Assembly: GCF_000369005.1 (NCBI RefSeq)
Contig: NZ_KB849765.1
Coordinates: forward strand, 1,229,295-1,293,294
Reading direction: 5' to 3'
DNA length: 64,000 nucleotides
Origin: Acinetobacter beijerinckii CIP 110307
Lineage (GTDB): Bacteria; Pseudomonadota; Gammaproteobacteria; Pseudomonadales; Moraxellaceae
Positions 7,569 through 16,275 of this stretch are shown here, in pieces. Made by a program: the position numbers and the translations under genes. The stretch's first letter is position 1. The number at the start of each line of letters is the position of its first letter. The notes under the pieces were generated by a model. The model was not told the origin of the DNA. It searched no databases and saw nothing but the letters and a program-made list of their open reading frames with translations.

Positions 7569-10211
7569 ATGGCGAATACTCCACGCTCTGCTTCAAAAAG
7601 CACAGCAGCACCAGCCTCTGCTGCAACGAAACGTGCCTTAGTGATTGTGGAGTCGCCTGCAAAAGCGAAAACAATTAATAAATATCTAGGGTCACAATTT
7701 GTGGTGAAGTCGTCGGTGGGTCATGTACGTGATCTACCAACAGGCGGTGGGGCAAAGTCTACTGAAAAAAAGCCTGTAACACGCGCTAAACTTACAGAAG
7801 AACAGAAAGCTGAGAAAGCTCAAACTGCACTCATTAATCGTATGGGTGTTGATCCTGAACATGACTGGATTGCGCATTATGAAGTGCTTCCAGGTAAAGA
7901 ACATGTCGTCGCTGAACTGAAAAAACTTGCCAAAGATGCTGATGCTATCTATCTCGCAACGGATTTGGATAGAGAAGGGGAAGCGATCGCGTGGCATTTA
8001 AGAGAAGTCATTGGTGGTGATGATAGCCGTTATCATCGTGTGGTATTCAACGAAATTACTAAAAATGCTATTCAAGAAGCATTTAAACAACCTACTCGTT
8101 TAGATATTAATCGTGTCAATGCTCAACAAGCACGTCGTTTTCTTGACCGTGTTGTGGGCTTTATGGTGTCACCCTTACTATGGGAAAAAATTGCACGTGG
8201 TTTATCTGCAGGGCGAGTTCAGTCTGTTGCTGTTAAATTAGTAGTTGAGCGTGAACGCGAGATCCGTGCTTTTATTCCAGAAGAATACTGGCAAGTTTTT
8301 GCAGATACCATTTCAAAGAAAGAAGACATTCGCTTAGAAGCGGTTAAGCAAGCAGGTAAAACACTTAAGCTTAAAAATAAAGCCGAAACTGATGCCTTAC
8401 TCAGTGTATTAAAAGATGCTGAATATAAAGTGGCTTTGCGTGAAGATAAACCAACCAAAGTTAATCCGAGCGCCCCTTATATCACTTCAACCTTACAACA
8501 AGCGGCGAGTACGCGTTTAGGTTTCTCAGTCAAGAAAACCATGATGTTGGCGCAACGTTTATATGAAGGTGGTTTTATTACCTATATGCGTACTGACTCA
8601 ACCTTTTTGAGTGATGACGCTGTAAGTATGGTACGTAACCACATTCAACAAAATTTTGGCGAGAAATACGTTCCAGCTAAACCAAATCGTTATGGCAATA
8701 AAGCGGGTGCGCAAGAAGCGCATGAGGCCATTCGTCCATCTGATGTTGTATTAACTGGCGATAAGCTTGCAGGCGTAGAACGTGATGCACAGCGTTTATA
8801 TGATCTGATTTGGCGTCAATTTGTGGCTTGTCAAATGACACCAGCTGAATATTTATCTTCAACTTTAACGGTTGAAGCCGCCAATGTAGAGTTGAAAGCG
8901 AAAGGTCGTACACTGGTATTTGATGGTTTTACAAAGGTTCGTGGCGCAAATAAATCGGATGATGATGTCTTACTTCCTGCTGTAAAAGTTGGTGAAGTAC
9001 TGAAATTAGAAAAGCTTGATCCGAGCCAACATTTTACCAAGCCGCCTGCGCGTTTTACTGAAGCATCTTTAGTTAAAGAATTAGAGAAAAAAGGCATTGG
9101 TCGTCCATCGACATATGCTGCGATTATTTCAACGATTCAAGATCGTGGCTACGTTAAGCTTGAAAATCGCCGTTTATTCGCTGAGAAGATGGGTGAAATT
9201 GTTACAGATCGTCTAGATGAAAGCTTCAATAACCTGATGAATTATGCATTTACGGCTGATTTAGAAGGACAACTTGATAAGGTTGCAACAGGCGAACGTA
9301 ATTGGAAAGACCTATTAGATACATTCTATGGCGACTTTAAAAAGCGTTTGACCAATGCACAAGGTGAAGACGGTATGCGCCGTAATCAACCTGTTGAAGT
9401 GGCTGATGTGGCTTGTCCTGAATGCTCGCGTCCTATGCAAGTTCGTACAGGAACTACAGGGGTGTTCTTAGGATGCTCTGGTTATAATTTGCCACCGAAA
9501 GAGCGTTGTAAAGGTACTTTAAATCTTACACCTGTCGAATCATTGGCTGCATTATCGGATGATGATGGTGCTGAAACTGCCGATCTCATGTCAAAACATC
9601 GCTGTCCAAAATGTGGTACAGCAATGGATAGTTATGTGGTTGATGGTGGTCGTAAATTACATGTTTGTGGTAATAATCCAGATTGTGATGGCTACGAACT
9701 TGAAGAAGGCGAATTTAAAATCAAGGGCTATGATGGCCCGACCATTCCATGTGATAAATGTGATGGTGAAATGCAGCTAAAAACAGGTCGTTTTGGTCCG
9801 TATTTCGCTTGTTCAAGCTGTGATAATACTCGTAAGGTTCTCAAGAGTGGTCAACCTGCTCCACCGCGTGTAGACCCAATCAAAATGGAACATTTGCGTT
9901 CAACCAAGCATGATGATTTCTTTGTGTTGCGTGATGGCGCTGCTGGTCTGTTCTTGGCTGCAAGTAAATTCCCGAAAATTCGTGAGACACGAGCACCAAA
10001 AGTGGCAGAGCTACGTAGTGTTGCAGATCAACTCGATGCTAAATATCAATTTTTACTACAAGCACCTGATGTCGATCCTGAAGGTAATCCAACTGTCGTG
10101 AAATTTAGCCGCAAGAACCAAGAGCAATATGTAGGTTCTGAAACAGCAGAAGGTAAGCAAACCAAGTGGAGTCTTGTTTTCCAAAATGGAAAATGGGTTG
10201 AAGCCAAATAG
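7569..10211 (+). CDS. topA: DNA topoisomerase I (type IA)
   Basis: The 880-residue enzyme relaxes negative supercoils by cutting one strand through a phosphotyrosine. The TOPRIM domain starts at about residue 22 ([21 protein letters not shown]) with acidic [13 protein letters not shown]; the active-site Tyr is about residue 339 in FITYMRTDS. The C-terminus carries tetracysteine zinc ribbons ([24 protein letters not shown]...CSSC) and further domains. The first ~20 Ser/Ala-rich residues are a species-type extension. Length is near the gammaproteobacterial norm (865 in E. coli). A strong terminator follows. Confidence 0.97.
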   Translation: MANTPRSASKSTAAPASAATKRALVIVESPAKAKTINKYLGSQFVVKSSVGHVRDLPTGGGAKSTEKKPVTRAKLTEEQKAEKAQTALINRMGVDPEHDWIAHYEVLPGKEHVVAELKKLAKDADAIYLATDLDREGEAIAWHLREVIGGDDSRYHRVVFNEITKNAIQEAFKQPTRLDINRVNAQQARRFLDRVVGFMVSPLLWEKIARGLSAGRVQSVAVKLVVEREREIRAFIPEEYWQVFADTISKKEDIRLEAVKQAGKTLKLKNKAETDALLSVLKDAEYKVALREDKPTKVNPSAPYITSTLQQAASTRLGFSVKKTMMLAQRLYEGGFITYMRTDSTFLSDDAVSMVRNHIQQNFGEKYVPAKPNRYGNKAGAQEAHEAIRPSDVVLTGDKLAGVERDAQRLYDLIWRQFVACQMTPAEYLSSTLTVEAANVELKAKGRTLVFDGFTKVRGANKSDDDVLLPAVKVGEVLKLEKLDPSQHFTKPPARFTEASLVKELEKKGIGRPSTYAAIISTIQDRGYVKLENRRLFAEKMGEIVTDRLDESFNNLMNYAFTADLEGQLDKVATGERNWKDLLDTFYGDFKKRLTNAQGEDGMRRNQPVEVADVACPECSRPMQVRTGTTGVFLGCSGYNLPPKERCKGTLNLTPVESLAALSDDDGAETADLMSKHRCPKCGTAMDSYVVDGGRKLHVCGNNPDCDGYELEEGEFKIKGYDGPTIPCDKCDGEMQLKTGRFGPYFACSSCDNTRKVLKSGQPAPPRVDPIKMEHLRSTKHDDFFVLRDGAAGLFLAASKFPKIRETRAPKVAELRSVADQLDAKYQFLLQAPDVDPEGNPTVVKFSRKNQEQYVGSETAEGKQTKWSLVFQNGKWVEAK

Positions 10212-10222
10212 TGATAAAATTA

Positions 10223-10250
10223 AAATGCTAGCAACTCGCTAGCATTTTTT
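10223..10250 (+). terminator. Rho-independent terminator of topA
   Basis: A 10-bp perfect stem (AAATGCTAGC, 10223-10232, with GCTAGCATTT, 10238-10247), a 5-base loop and a T run follow the topA stop within 12 bp. Confidence 0.9.
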
Positions 10251-10296
10251 ATTAAACGAATAAAATAAGAATAGAAGATTTATTGGGGTGAGATGC

Positions 10297-11055
10297 ATGT
10301 GGAAAAATATTCGAGTTGCATGTTTATTGATTGTATTGTTGATAGTCGCTGTGAATGCTTATCGCGATCAAAATCAGGATTGGAACCAACCGATTAATAT
10401 TTTGCTACACCCAATTAATGCTGATGGACTTCCGACCACTGAAAAATATATTCAACAACTACAGTTGGATGATTTTGCGGAAGTAAAACATTATTTAGAA
10501 AAAAATAGTCAGCAATATCGTGGGCAAAGTAGTTACTTTATGGTTCAGGTTGGGCGTGAGTTATCTGAAACACCACCAAAAATGTCAGAACAACCTAGTA
10601 TTTTAAATAACATTTTGTGGAGCCTTAAATTTCGCTACTATGCGTGGAAACAGCATGAGTCTATCGATGGTTCACCGAGTTTAACCCTATATTTAAACTT
10701 TTATGATCCAAAACAAACGCGAGAGTTAAAGCATTCAACGGCATTGGAGCGAGGGCGAATTGGCTCAGTTAATTTATTTGCTTCACTGAAACAAGCGGAT
10801 CAAAACAATGTGGTCTTAGTGCATGAATTGCTTCATGGATTTGGTGCAACCGATAAATATAATCTAAACACTGGAGAACCTATTTTTCCAATCGGTTATG
10901 CTCAATACGATAAACAGCCTTTATATCCGCAAACTGAGGCTGAAATTATGGGTGGTAGAATTCCTTTATCAGAACATAAAAGTAAAATGCCAAATGATTT
11001 AGAGCAAACCGTTGTTAGTGTGCTAACCGCGCAGGAAATTGGCTGGATTAAATAA
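10297..11055 (+). CDS. Putative membrane-anchored zinc metallopeptidase with HExxHxxGxxD motif
   Basis: The 252-residue protein has an N-terminal hydrophobic anchor or signal (RVACLLIVLLIVAVNAY). The motif HELLHGFGATD (176-186) matches the metzincin-type pattern HExxHxxGxxD, with His176, His180 and Asp186 as possible zinc ligands and Glu177 as the base. EIMGG (Met218), about 38 residues later, could be the Met-turn. Asp as third ligand is known in snapalysin-type enzymes. I do not recognise the rest, and the peptidase call is inference from the motif. ATG 10297 is chosen because GGGGTG lies six bases upstream; the frame also has a GTG at 10288. Monocistronic. Confidence 0.65.
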   Translation: MWKNIRVACLLIVLLIVAVNAYRDQNQDWNQPINILLHPINADGLPTTEKYIQQLQLDDFAEVKHYLEKNSQQYRGQSSYFMVQVGRELSETPPKMSEQPSILNNILWSLKFRYYAWKQHESIDGSPSLTLYLNFYDPKQTRELKHSTALERGRIGSVNLFASLKQADQNNVVLVHELLHGFGATDKYNLNTGEPIFPIGYAQYDKQPLYPQTEAEIMGGRIPLSEHKSKMPNDLEQTVVSVLTAQEIGWIK

Positions 11056-11058
11056 ATT

Positions 11059-11083
11059 GTGGATAAGTTTCGACTTATCCATA
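11059..11083. repeat. Inverted pair of DnaA-box-like 9-mers forming a hairpin
   Basis: TGTGGATAA (11059-11067, the complement of the perfect box TTATCCACA) faces TTATCCATA (11075-11083). The 9-bp stem TGGATAAGT/ACTTATCCA has a TTCG loop. It starts just after a stop codon and lacks a T run. A near copy lies at 33885-33910. Confidence 0.6.
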
Positions 11084-11226
11084 AATGAAAAACTAAACAA
11101 AAATGAGTGTAATCAAAACTGTGCTTTTCTGACATTTCGTCATTATTTATCAACATCCTTTATACAATATCGTCAGTAAAACAAGCTCAAAATAAAGCTA
11201 TAACATTGATGATAAAAGAGTAAATA

Positions 11227-11799
11227 ATGATGAAAACAGTGGGTAACGATCTGATTCGCAATCAACTACACGCAGATCGTAAATGGTATCTGTTATTGGG
11301 TACATTATTGGTTGTTTTTGGTTTGGTTCTTTTAGCAGCACTACCTTTCGCAACACTTTCCGCAGTTCTGCTATTTGGTGTACTGATGATGCTAGGTGGA
11401 ATTTTACATTTTATTGCAGCATTTGTGGTATTTAAAGGCGGCACGCGTTGGTTATGGGCAATATTCGGCATTTTGTATATTGCAGCAGGATATTTTGCTT
11501 TCACCACACCAGTTATTACAGCCGTCGTTTTGACTAATTTACTGGCAATTGCGTTGATTATTGCGGGGATCATTCGTACGGTGAATGCCTTTATTTTGAG
11601 ACCCATTTCCGGTTGGGGATGGATACTCTTTTCAGGCGTATTAACACTTTTAACTGGTATTTTGATTTTATCATCATCGGATTCACCATTTTGGGTGCTC
11701 GGTATGTTCCTTGCAATTGATATTTTATTCCAAGGGATTAACTACTTAACTTTTGCTAACGCAATTAAACAGCTTCCACATAGTTCAACGACGCTTTAA
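11227..11799 (+). CDS. HdeD family (DUF308) membrane protein
   Basis: The 190-residue integral membrane protein has about six closely packed helices in three pairs, typical of HdeD/DUF308: WYLLLGTLLVVFGLVLLA, LSAVLLFGVLMMLGGILHF, WLWAIFGILYIAAGYFAF, VVLTNLLAIALIIAGIIR, GWILFSGVLTLLTGILIL and FWVLGMFLAIDILFQGI. HdeD in E. coli is linked to acid resistance; that role is not established here. Two ATG codons are adjacent (11227 and 11230). A terminator follows at 11824-11850. Confidence 0.85.
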   Translation: MMKTVGNDLIRNQLHADRKWYLLLGTLLVVFGLVLLAALPFATLSAVLLFGVLMMLGGILHFIAAFVVFKGGTRWLWAIFGILYIAAGYFAFTTPVITAVVLTNLLAIALIIAGIIRTVNAFILRPISGWGWILFSGVLTLLTGILILSSSDSPFWVLGMFLAIDILFQGINYLTFANAIKQLPHSSTTL

Positions 11800-11823
11800 T
11801 TCAATGATAATTATTCGAAATTT

Positions 11824-11850
11824 AAGAGCATGTTGATACATGCTCTTTTT
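11824..11850 (+). terminator. Rho-independent terminator after the HdeD-like gene
   Basis: A 9-bp stem (AAGAGCATG, 11824-11832, with CATGCTCTT, 11839-11847) and TTGATA loop are followed by a T-rich tract. Confidence 0.85.
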
Positions 11851-11923
11851 GTTTTTGTAGTTGAAAACCGCGATGCAGTTTTAGTCTGCTAAAATAGCGC
11901 TTCATTTCTTATTGACCAATTTT

Positions 11924-13903
11924 ATGACGCTTGCCAAGCTAATTGATGAACTCAACCCTCAACAAAAACAAGCCGCCACTACAGTTGCGCAGAACTGTTT
12001 AGTTTTAGCAGGGGCTGGGTGTGGAAAAACTAAGACCATCGTGGCAAGAGCAGCATATTTAATTGATCAAGGTTTGCCAGCACAACAAATCCAAATTTTA
12101 ACCTTTACTCGTCGTGCAGCTAGTGAAATTATTACTCGTGTAGAACAACACATGGGGGCACAAGCAAAAGGTTTACGTGCTTCAACATTTCATACCTTTT
12201 GTATGTATTTATTGCGTCGTAATCCACGTGCTTTTGGCTTGACTCAATTCAGTATTATTGACCGAGATGATCAATTACTGATGTTTCGTTTATTACGAGG
12301 TAAAGATAAAGGCAATGTTTTACCCAAAGCGGCTGAGCTGTGTGATTTATATTCTTATGCCCGCAATACTAAAACCAAATTATCTGATGCTTTGATTAAG
12401 CAATTACCGCAAGCTATTGAACATAAGGCCCCAATTGTTGAACTCATGAAGGCTTATGAACAACGTAAACAAGAACGTAATTTTCTTGATTATGATGACA
12501 TTCTCTCCATCGTGGCAGTGCATTTACAAAATTCATTAGAGTTAGTGAAATGGGTGACAGGGTTTTGTTCAGCATTATTGGTTGATGAGATGCAAGATAC
12601 CAACCCACTGCAATGGGCATTATTACAGCCCTTGGTGGGTAAGGTAAAATTATTCTGTGTAGGGGATGATGCACAATCTATTTATGGTTTTCGTGGTGCT
12701 GACTTTGAAAACATTCACCATTTTAAAGAGCGTGTTCCAGATGTTGAAGTGCTGACACTGGAAATGAATTATCGTTCAACCCAAGGCATTTTAGATTTAT
12801 CCAATTGGTTACTCGAACAAAGTCAGATTGAATATGATAAACATTTGCGAGCTTATCGAGGACATGGCTTAAAACCACAGTTGCACATCCTCAGCAATGA
12901 ATTTGAAGAAGCCAATTGGATTGTGCAAGATCTGAATCAACGGCATACCCAAGGTGCTGCTTGGGCAGAGCATATGGTTCTGTTACGTTCGGGTTTTAGT
13001 GGTCGTTATTTAGAAGGGGCTTTAATTGCGGCGAATATTCCATATCGATTTATTGGTGGGGTGAAATTACTTGAATCGGCGCATGTGAAAGATGTTTTGA
13101 GTTTACTTCGAGTCAGTGTTAATCCACAGGATGATTTAGCTTGGATGCGTTTTCTGACGTTGTGGGATGGCGTGGGTGATGTGGGTGCAAGTAAATTAGC
13201 GCAAGAACTGATTCAACTCCCTGATATTGAAGCGCGTTGTCAGCGATTAGAGCGACATGGCAAAGTGCCACAGCAAGCCATTTTGATCTTAATGCAATTG
13301 GATGTATTACAGCAGCATGTTGAAGCTTGTATCGGTTTGGCTTTGGATGCGTTGAATGAACAATTAGAAAATAATTACAAAAGCAAAGATTGGTCGCGCC
13401 GAGTCAAAGATTTTGACCTCGTGAAACAGTTAGCACGCAAGCATCATGCGCTTGGAGAATTTTTAGAAGAATACGTACTTGATCCCATATCAATTTCAGA
13501 AATTGATAAAACACCTGATCAAGACTTAGTCACTTTAATTACAATTCATTCTGCAAAAGGCGCAGAGCAAAAAGTCTGTTATGTTCCGCATGTGTCTCCA
13601 AACCAATATCCACATGCACGGGCTCAAGGCGATTTTGACGATGTGGAAGAGGAGCGCCGTGTGCTATATGTGGCATTAACACGTGCTGAAAATGAGTTGA
13701 TTTTAACCAAACAAAATTTAAATTTATGGTCACAAGACCAATATGATGAGTTGGGTAGAAAGATAGAAAGCTACTTTCTGAATGATTTACCTCAACATTT
13801 AGTGGATACACACATTCATCGTGAGATTCCTCGTGCATATGGTCAAGCGAATCGCGTTAGACCCAATACAATCAATTTAGGTTTTGGCATAGATTTCGAT
13901 TAA
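11924..13903 (+). CDS. UvrD/Rep-type ATP-dependent DNA helicase (SF1A)
   Basis: A protein of about 659 residues with all superfamily 1A motifs: Q-motif region LNPQQKQAA, Walker A AGAGCGKT, motif Ia TFTRRAASEI, Walker B DEMQDTN, motif III GDDAQSIYGFRGAD, motif IV NYRST, motif V TIHSAKGAE and motif VI RVLYVALTRAENEL. A 3'-5' DNA helicase is expected. It is shorter than UvrD (720) and Rep (673) of E. coli and has a Glu-to-Met change in the usual DExQD box (DEMQD). ATG 11924 is preferred over the in-frame TTG at 11912. I cannot tell which paralogue it is, so no symbol is given. Confidence 0.9.
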   Translation: MTLAKLIDELNPQQKQAATTVAQNCLVLAGAGCGKTKTIVARAAYLIDQGLPAQQIQILTFTRRAASEIITRVEQHMGAQAKGLRASTFHTFCMYLLRRNPRAFGLTQFSIIDRDDQLLMFRLLRGKDKGNVLPKAAELCDLYSYARNTKTKLSDALIKQLPQAIEHKAPIVELMKAYEQRKQERNFLDYDDILSIVAVHLQNSLELVKWVTGFCSALLVDEMQDTNPLQWALLQPLVGKVKLFCVGDDAQSIYGFRGADFENIHHFKERVPDVEVLTLEMNYRSTQGILDLSNWLLEQSQIEYDKHLRAYRGHGLKPQLHILSNEFEEANWIVQDLNQRHTQGAAWAEHMVLLRSGFSGRYLEGALIAANIPYRFIGGVKLLESAHVKDVLSLLRVSVNPQDDLAWMRFLTLWDGVGDVGASKLAQELIQLPDIEARCQRLERHGKVPQQAILILMQLDVLQQHVEACIGLALDALNEQLENNYKSKDWSRRVKDFDLVKQLARKHHALGEFLEEYVLDPISISEIDKTPDQDLVTLITIHSAKGAEQKVCYVPHVSPNQYPHARAQGDFDDVEEERRVLYVALTRAENELILTKQNLNLWSQDQYDELGRKIESYFLNDLPQHLVDTHIHREIPRAYGQANRVRPNTINLGFGIDFD

Positions 13904-13961
13904 ACTAGAACGATTCATTTCTTTTGATTCATCTCGTGGTGAATCATCTTTAGGTTTTAGC

Positions 13962-14207
13962 ATGAAAATTTTAGTTCGCAATTTAGATCGTTTGGTGACA
14001 GACGCAGAAATCCTCGACTTATTTAAAGCATATGGCAAAGTAGAGTCTTGCGTGGTGGTTAAAGACGCTGAGACGGGTAAATCGAAAGGTTTTGGTTTTG
14101 TAGAAATGCCAAATCCTCGTGAAGCGATTAAAGCTGTGAAAGGTTTAAATACTTTAAAACTAAAAGGTTATGGCATTAAAGTAAAAATAGCGGAAGATAA
14201 AGCTTAA
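13962..14207 (+). CDS. RNA-binding protein with a single RRM domain
   Basis: The 81-residue protein is almost entirely one RNA recognition motif: RNP2 ILVRNL (3-8) and RNP1 KGFGFVEM (about 44-51), as in small bacterial and cyanobacterial RRM proteins. It should bind single-stranded RNA; the targets are unknown. It is followed six bases later by the ASCH gene and then, 14 bases on, by the STN-like gene, so the three may be cotranscribed. Confidence 0.9.
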   Translation: MKILVRNLDRLVTDAEILDLFKAYGKVESCVVVKDAETGKSKGFGFVEMPNPREAIKAVKGLNTLKLKGYGIKVKIAEDKA

Positions 14208-14213
14208 CTTTAG

Positions 14214-14567
14214 ATGCTCAGGCAATATACCGCTTTATCTATTGTTGCTCCAAATGCTGAGCGAATTGTGCAAGGTCTTAAAACCTTGGAAGTTCGCTCA
14301 TGGCAGCCTGAAAAATTACCACTTAAAGATGTAGTGATTGTCCAAAATCAAAACTTCCTTTTGAATGAGGGAGATGAAGAAATGGGGCGTGCTATAGCAT
14401 TGGTTGATATTGAATCTACACATTTATGGCAATCTGATGAAGTAGGTGCAGCATGTGCCTCTTACTGGGCAGCAGGATATTTTGCATGGGTTATTTCAAA
14501 TGTCCGTCCTTTTAAGAAGCCTATTGATGTTGTAGCAAAAAGGAAACTCTATAAAATTAAATTATAA
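14214..14567 (+). CDS. ASCH domain protein
   Basis: The 117-residue protein has an ASCH fold signature near the N-terminus (ALSIVAPNAERIVQGLKTLEVRSW) and the strand pair VVIVQNQNFL and GRAIALVDI. ASCH domains share the PUA-like fold and are thought to bind RNA or act in nucleotide/RNA metabolism; some are amidohydrolases. Function here is unknown. It starts six bases after the RRM gene stop. The C-terminus KRKLYKIKL is strongly basic. Confidence 0.8.
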   Translation: MLRQYTALSIVAPNAERIVQGLKTLEVRSWQPEKLPLKDVVIVQNQNFLLNEGDEEMGRAIALVDIESTHLWQSDEVGAACASYWAAGYFAWVISNVRPFKKPIDVVAKRKLYKIKL

Positions 14568-14581
14568 AAAAAGGCAAAAAT

Positions 14582-15211
14582 ATGAATAGATTTGTGATTG
14601 GTTTATTATTTTTATTTATGTTCCAGAATAGCTTTGCAATGCCTGAATATCGGGCAGAAATGAGAAAAAGACTACAAGAGCAAAAGGTATCCAAATTTAA
14701 TTTTGAAGATGCTTCTGTATCAACCATGACCCATTTGATTCAACATCAGTTTGGTATCAATTTTAGTTTTGATGCAAATGTTGATAAAAATAAAACAGCT
14801 CCGATTCGTCTAAAAGACTCTAATTTTCTACAATTTTTAGAAGTGGGACTAAATAAGTTAGATATGCGCTATCAGGTCGTAAGCCCAAATCATATTAAAA
14901 TTATGGCAAAAGCTCAGCAGGTAGATCAGCTCAATTCATCTCTTGATTCTCCTCCACAGCTTTGGTCAGACCATAAGCGATTAAAACTCACCGTTGGAGA
15001 TTGTGCTCAAAAAGGATATGCTGCATTACAGAAACTGGGTTTCTCAAAGATTGTGAAGAATCAATATTATGTTTATGGTAATTCTCAAAATAATCGTGCT
15101 GCGGTGAAATGTGTTGATCTAGGTCAGCAGTCTTTTGTCTATGCAATGGTAGTGGGAGAAGATGTAAAACAAGTTGAGAAATTACGTAATCAAATTATTA
15201 AAGAACTGTAA
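14582..15211 (+). CDS. Exported protein with STN-like (secretin/TonB N-terminal) domain
   Basis: The 209-residue protein has a clear signal peptide (MNRFVIGLLFLFMFQNSFA, cleavage after residue 19). Residues about 35-105 (FNFEDASVSTMTHLIQHQFG, FSFDANVDKN, LDMRYQVVSPNHIKIM) resemble the secretin and TonB short N-terminal domain of outer-membrane secretins, receptors and anti-sigma systems. The rest contains two Cys (DCAQKG and KCVDLG) that may form a disulfide. No secretin or receptor partner is adjacent. The STN call is from pattern only. Confidence 0.65.
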   Translation: MNRFVIGLLFLFMFQNSFAMPEYRAEMRKRLQEQKVSKFNFEDASVSTMTHLIQHQFGINFSFDANVDKNKTAPIRLKDSNFLQFLEVGLNKLDMRYQVVSPNHIKIMAKAQQVDQLNSSLDSPPQLWSDHKRLKLTVGDCAQKGYAALQKLGFSKIVKNQYYVYGNSQNNRAAVKCVDLGQQSFVYAMVVGEDVKQVEKLRNQIIKEL

Positions 15212-15318
15212 TGTCAATAAATTTGCATATTCAAACTCAACAATTACTTTTACAATGCATTAAGTTGTATTCAAGATTGAATAGACCGAAGCAAAGGCTT
15301 TACTGAAAGGAGTTTGTT

Positions 15319-15822
15319 ATGTCCCGTGTTGCTCGTTACCATGCCGATCGTACTAATCAAAAACTATATTTCGCTCGACTCGCATGTCAACAAGCAGAGC
15401 AAACCGAACATATTCAACAAGCGCAGGCTCATCGTGAATCTGCGGTATTTCACCTACATGGTGCGATTTTAGCCTTCTTACAAGAATTAGTGCGTTACTA
15501 TCGTTTAAATGATTTGCAACCCACCTTTAAGTCAATTGAAGCGCATATGGCGGACAAAGGACAGGTTTCACCAGAGGTCACTGTATTGCAGCAACTTGCC
15601 AAAGATGGTTTTATTGCTGAGTTAAAACGTGCATACCGTATGTGCCAATATGCACCTGAACCGACATCACCTGAACCTGAAAGTGAAACTTCTTCTAATT
15701 TAATTATCAAAGTGACACAAAGCCCTCAAGCTTGGTTGCCAGATGCAAAGATTCTTCGTGAATGGCATCGTGAATTGAGTCATCTAATTGATGGTTTTCG
15801 TAACGAGATGGTTGAGTTTTAA
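15319..15822 (+). CDS. Conserved hypothetical protein (DUF6586-like)
   Basis: The 167-residue cytoplasmic protein starts MSRVARYHADRTNQKLYFARLACQ, resembling a family found next to house-keeping genes in Pseudomonas and Acinetobacter (I believe DUF6586). It is helical with a Pro/Glu/Ser-rich spacer (PEPTSPEPESETSS, about 114-127). The start follows GAAAGGAG with good spacing. Function unknown. Confidence 0.75.
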   Translation: MSRVARYHADRTNQKLYFARLACQQAEQTEHIQQAQAHRESAVFHLHGAILAFLQELVRYYRLNDLQPTFKSIEAHMADKGQVSPEVTVLQQLAKDGFIAELKRAYRMCQYAPEPTSPEPESETSSNLIIKVTQSPQAWLPDAKILREWHRELSHLIDGFRNEMVEF

Positions 15823-15934
15823 GGTGAATAAAGCATAGACTTGAAATATAGGCAAACAGCACTTATATAAATAAGACGTGAGATTGCAAAGTACAAGGGT
15901 GCTTTGCCACCATGTTGAAACATGGAGTAATTGT

Positions 15935-16213
15935 ATGTCAATGCAACAGTTAAAAGAGTTATTTGGTAGTCAGGAAGCAATTCTTGAGTTAGTTCAGCTC
16001 GAAGGTGGTGAGCTTGCGTTACGTAACGCAGGTTCTGAAGAAGAGCCTTTGGTCAAAATTCAATTTAGTGAAGACGTTAAAAAGATCTTAGGTGATCAAA
16101 CGCCAACAGTTGCTCAACATATGATTCAGGCAGCATTATTTGGTTTGTTAGAAAAACAGATGAATCAGCAACAAGCTGAAGTTGTCGATGAACAACCACA
16201 ATATTTTAGTTAG
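15935..16213 (+). CDS. Small conserved hypothetical protein
   Basis: A 92-residue acidic protein, MSMQQLKELFGSQEAILELV onward, with no recognised domain. The frame extends upstream to 15878, but ATG 15935 is preceded by GGAG (15924-15927) at seven bases, and the upstream extension (CHHVETW) looks like non-coding sequence. It lies 112 bp after the preceding gene and ends at a strong terminator. Confidence 0.75.
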   Translation: MSMQQLKELFGSQEAILELVQLEGGELALRNAGSEEEPLVKIQFSEDVKKILGDQTPTVAQHMIQAALFGLLEKQMNQQQAEVVDEQPQYFS

Positions 16214-16230
16214 ATCCGAATAGTTAAATA

Positions 16231-16260
16231 AAAAAAGCGTATATTAAATTACGCTTTTTT
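16231..16260. terminator. Bidirectional Rho-independent terminator
   Basis: An 11-bp perfect stem (AAAAAAGCGTA, 16231-16241, with TACGCTTTTTT, 16250-16260) lies between converging genes and has runs suited to both strands. Confidence 0.9.
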
Positions 16261-16275
16261 TATTCTATGGGCATT

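Noticed and set aside
11059..11083. Replication origin near the DnaA-box-like pair
   Set aside because: Only two boxes, no AT-rich unwinding stretch with box clusters, and no dnaA, dnaN or gidA nearby.
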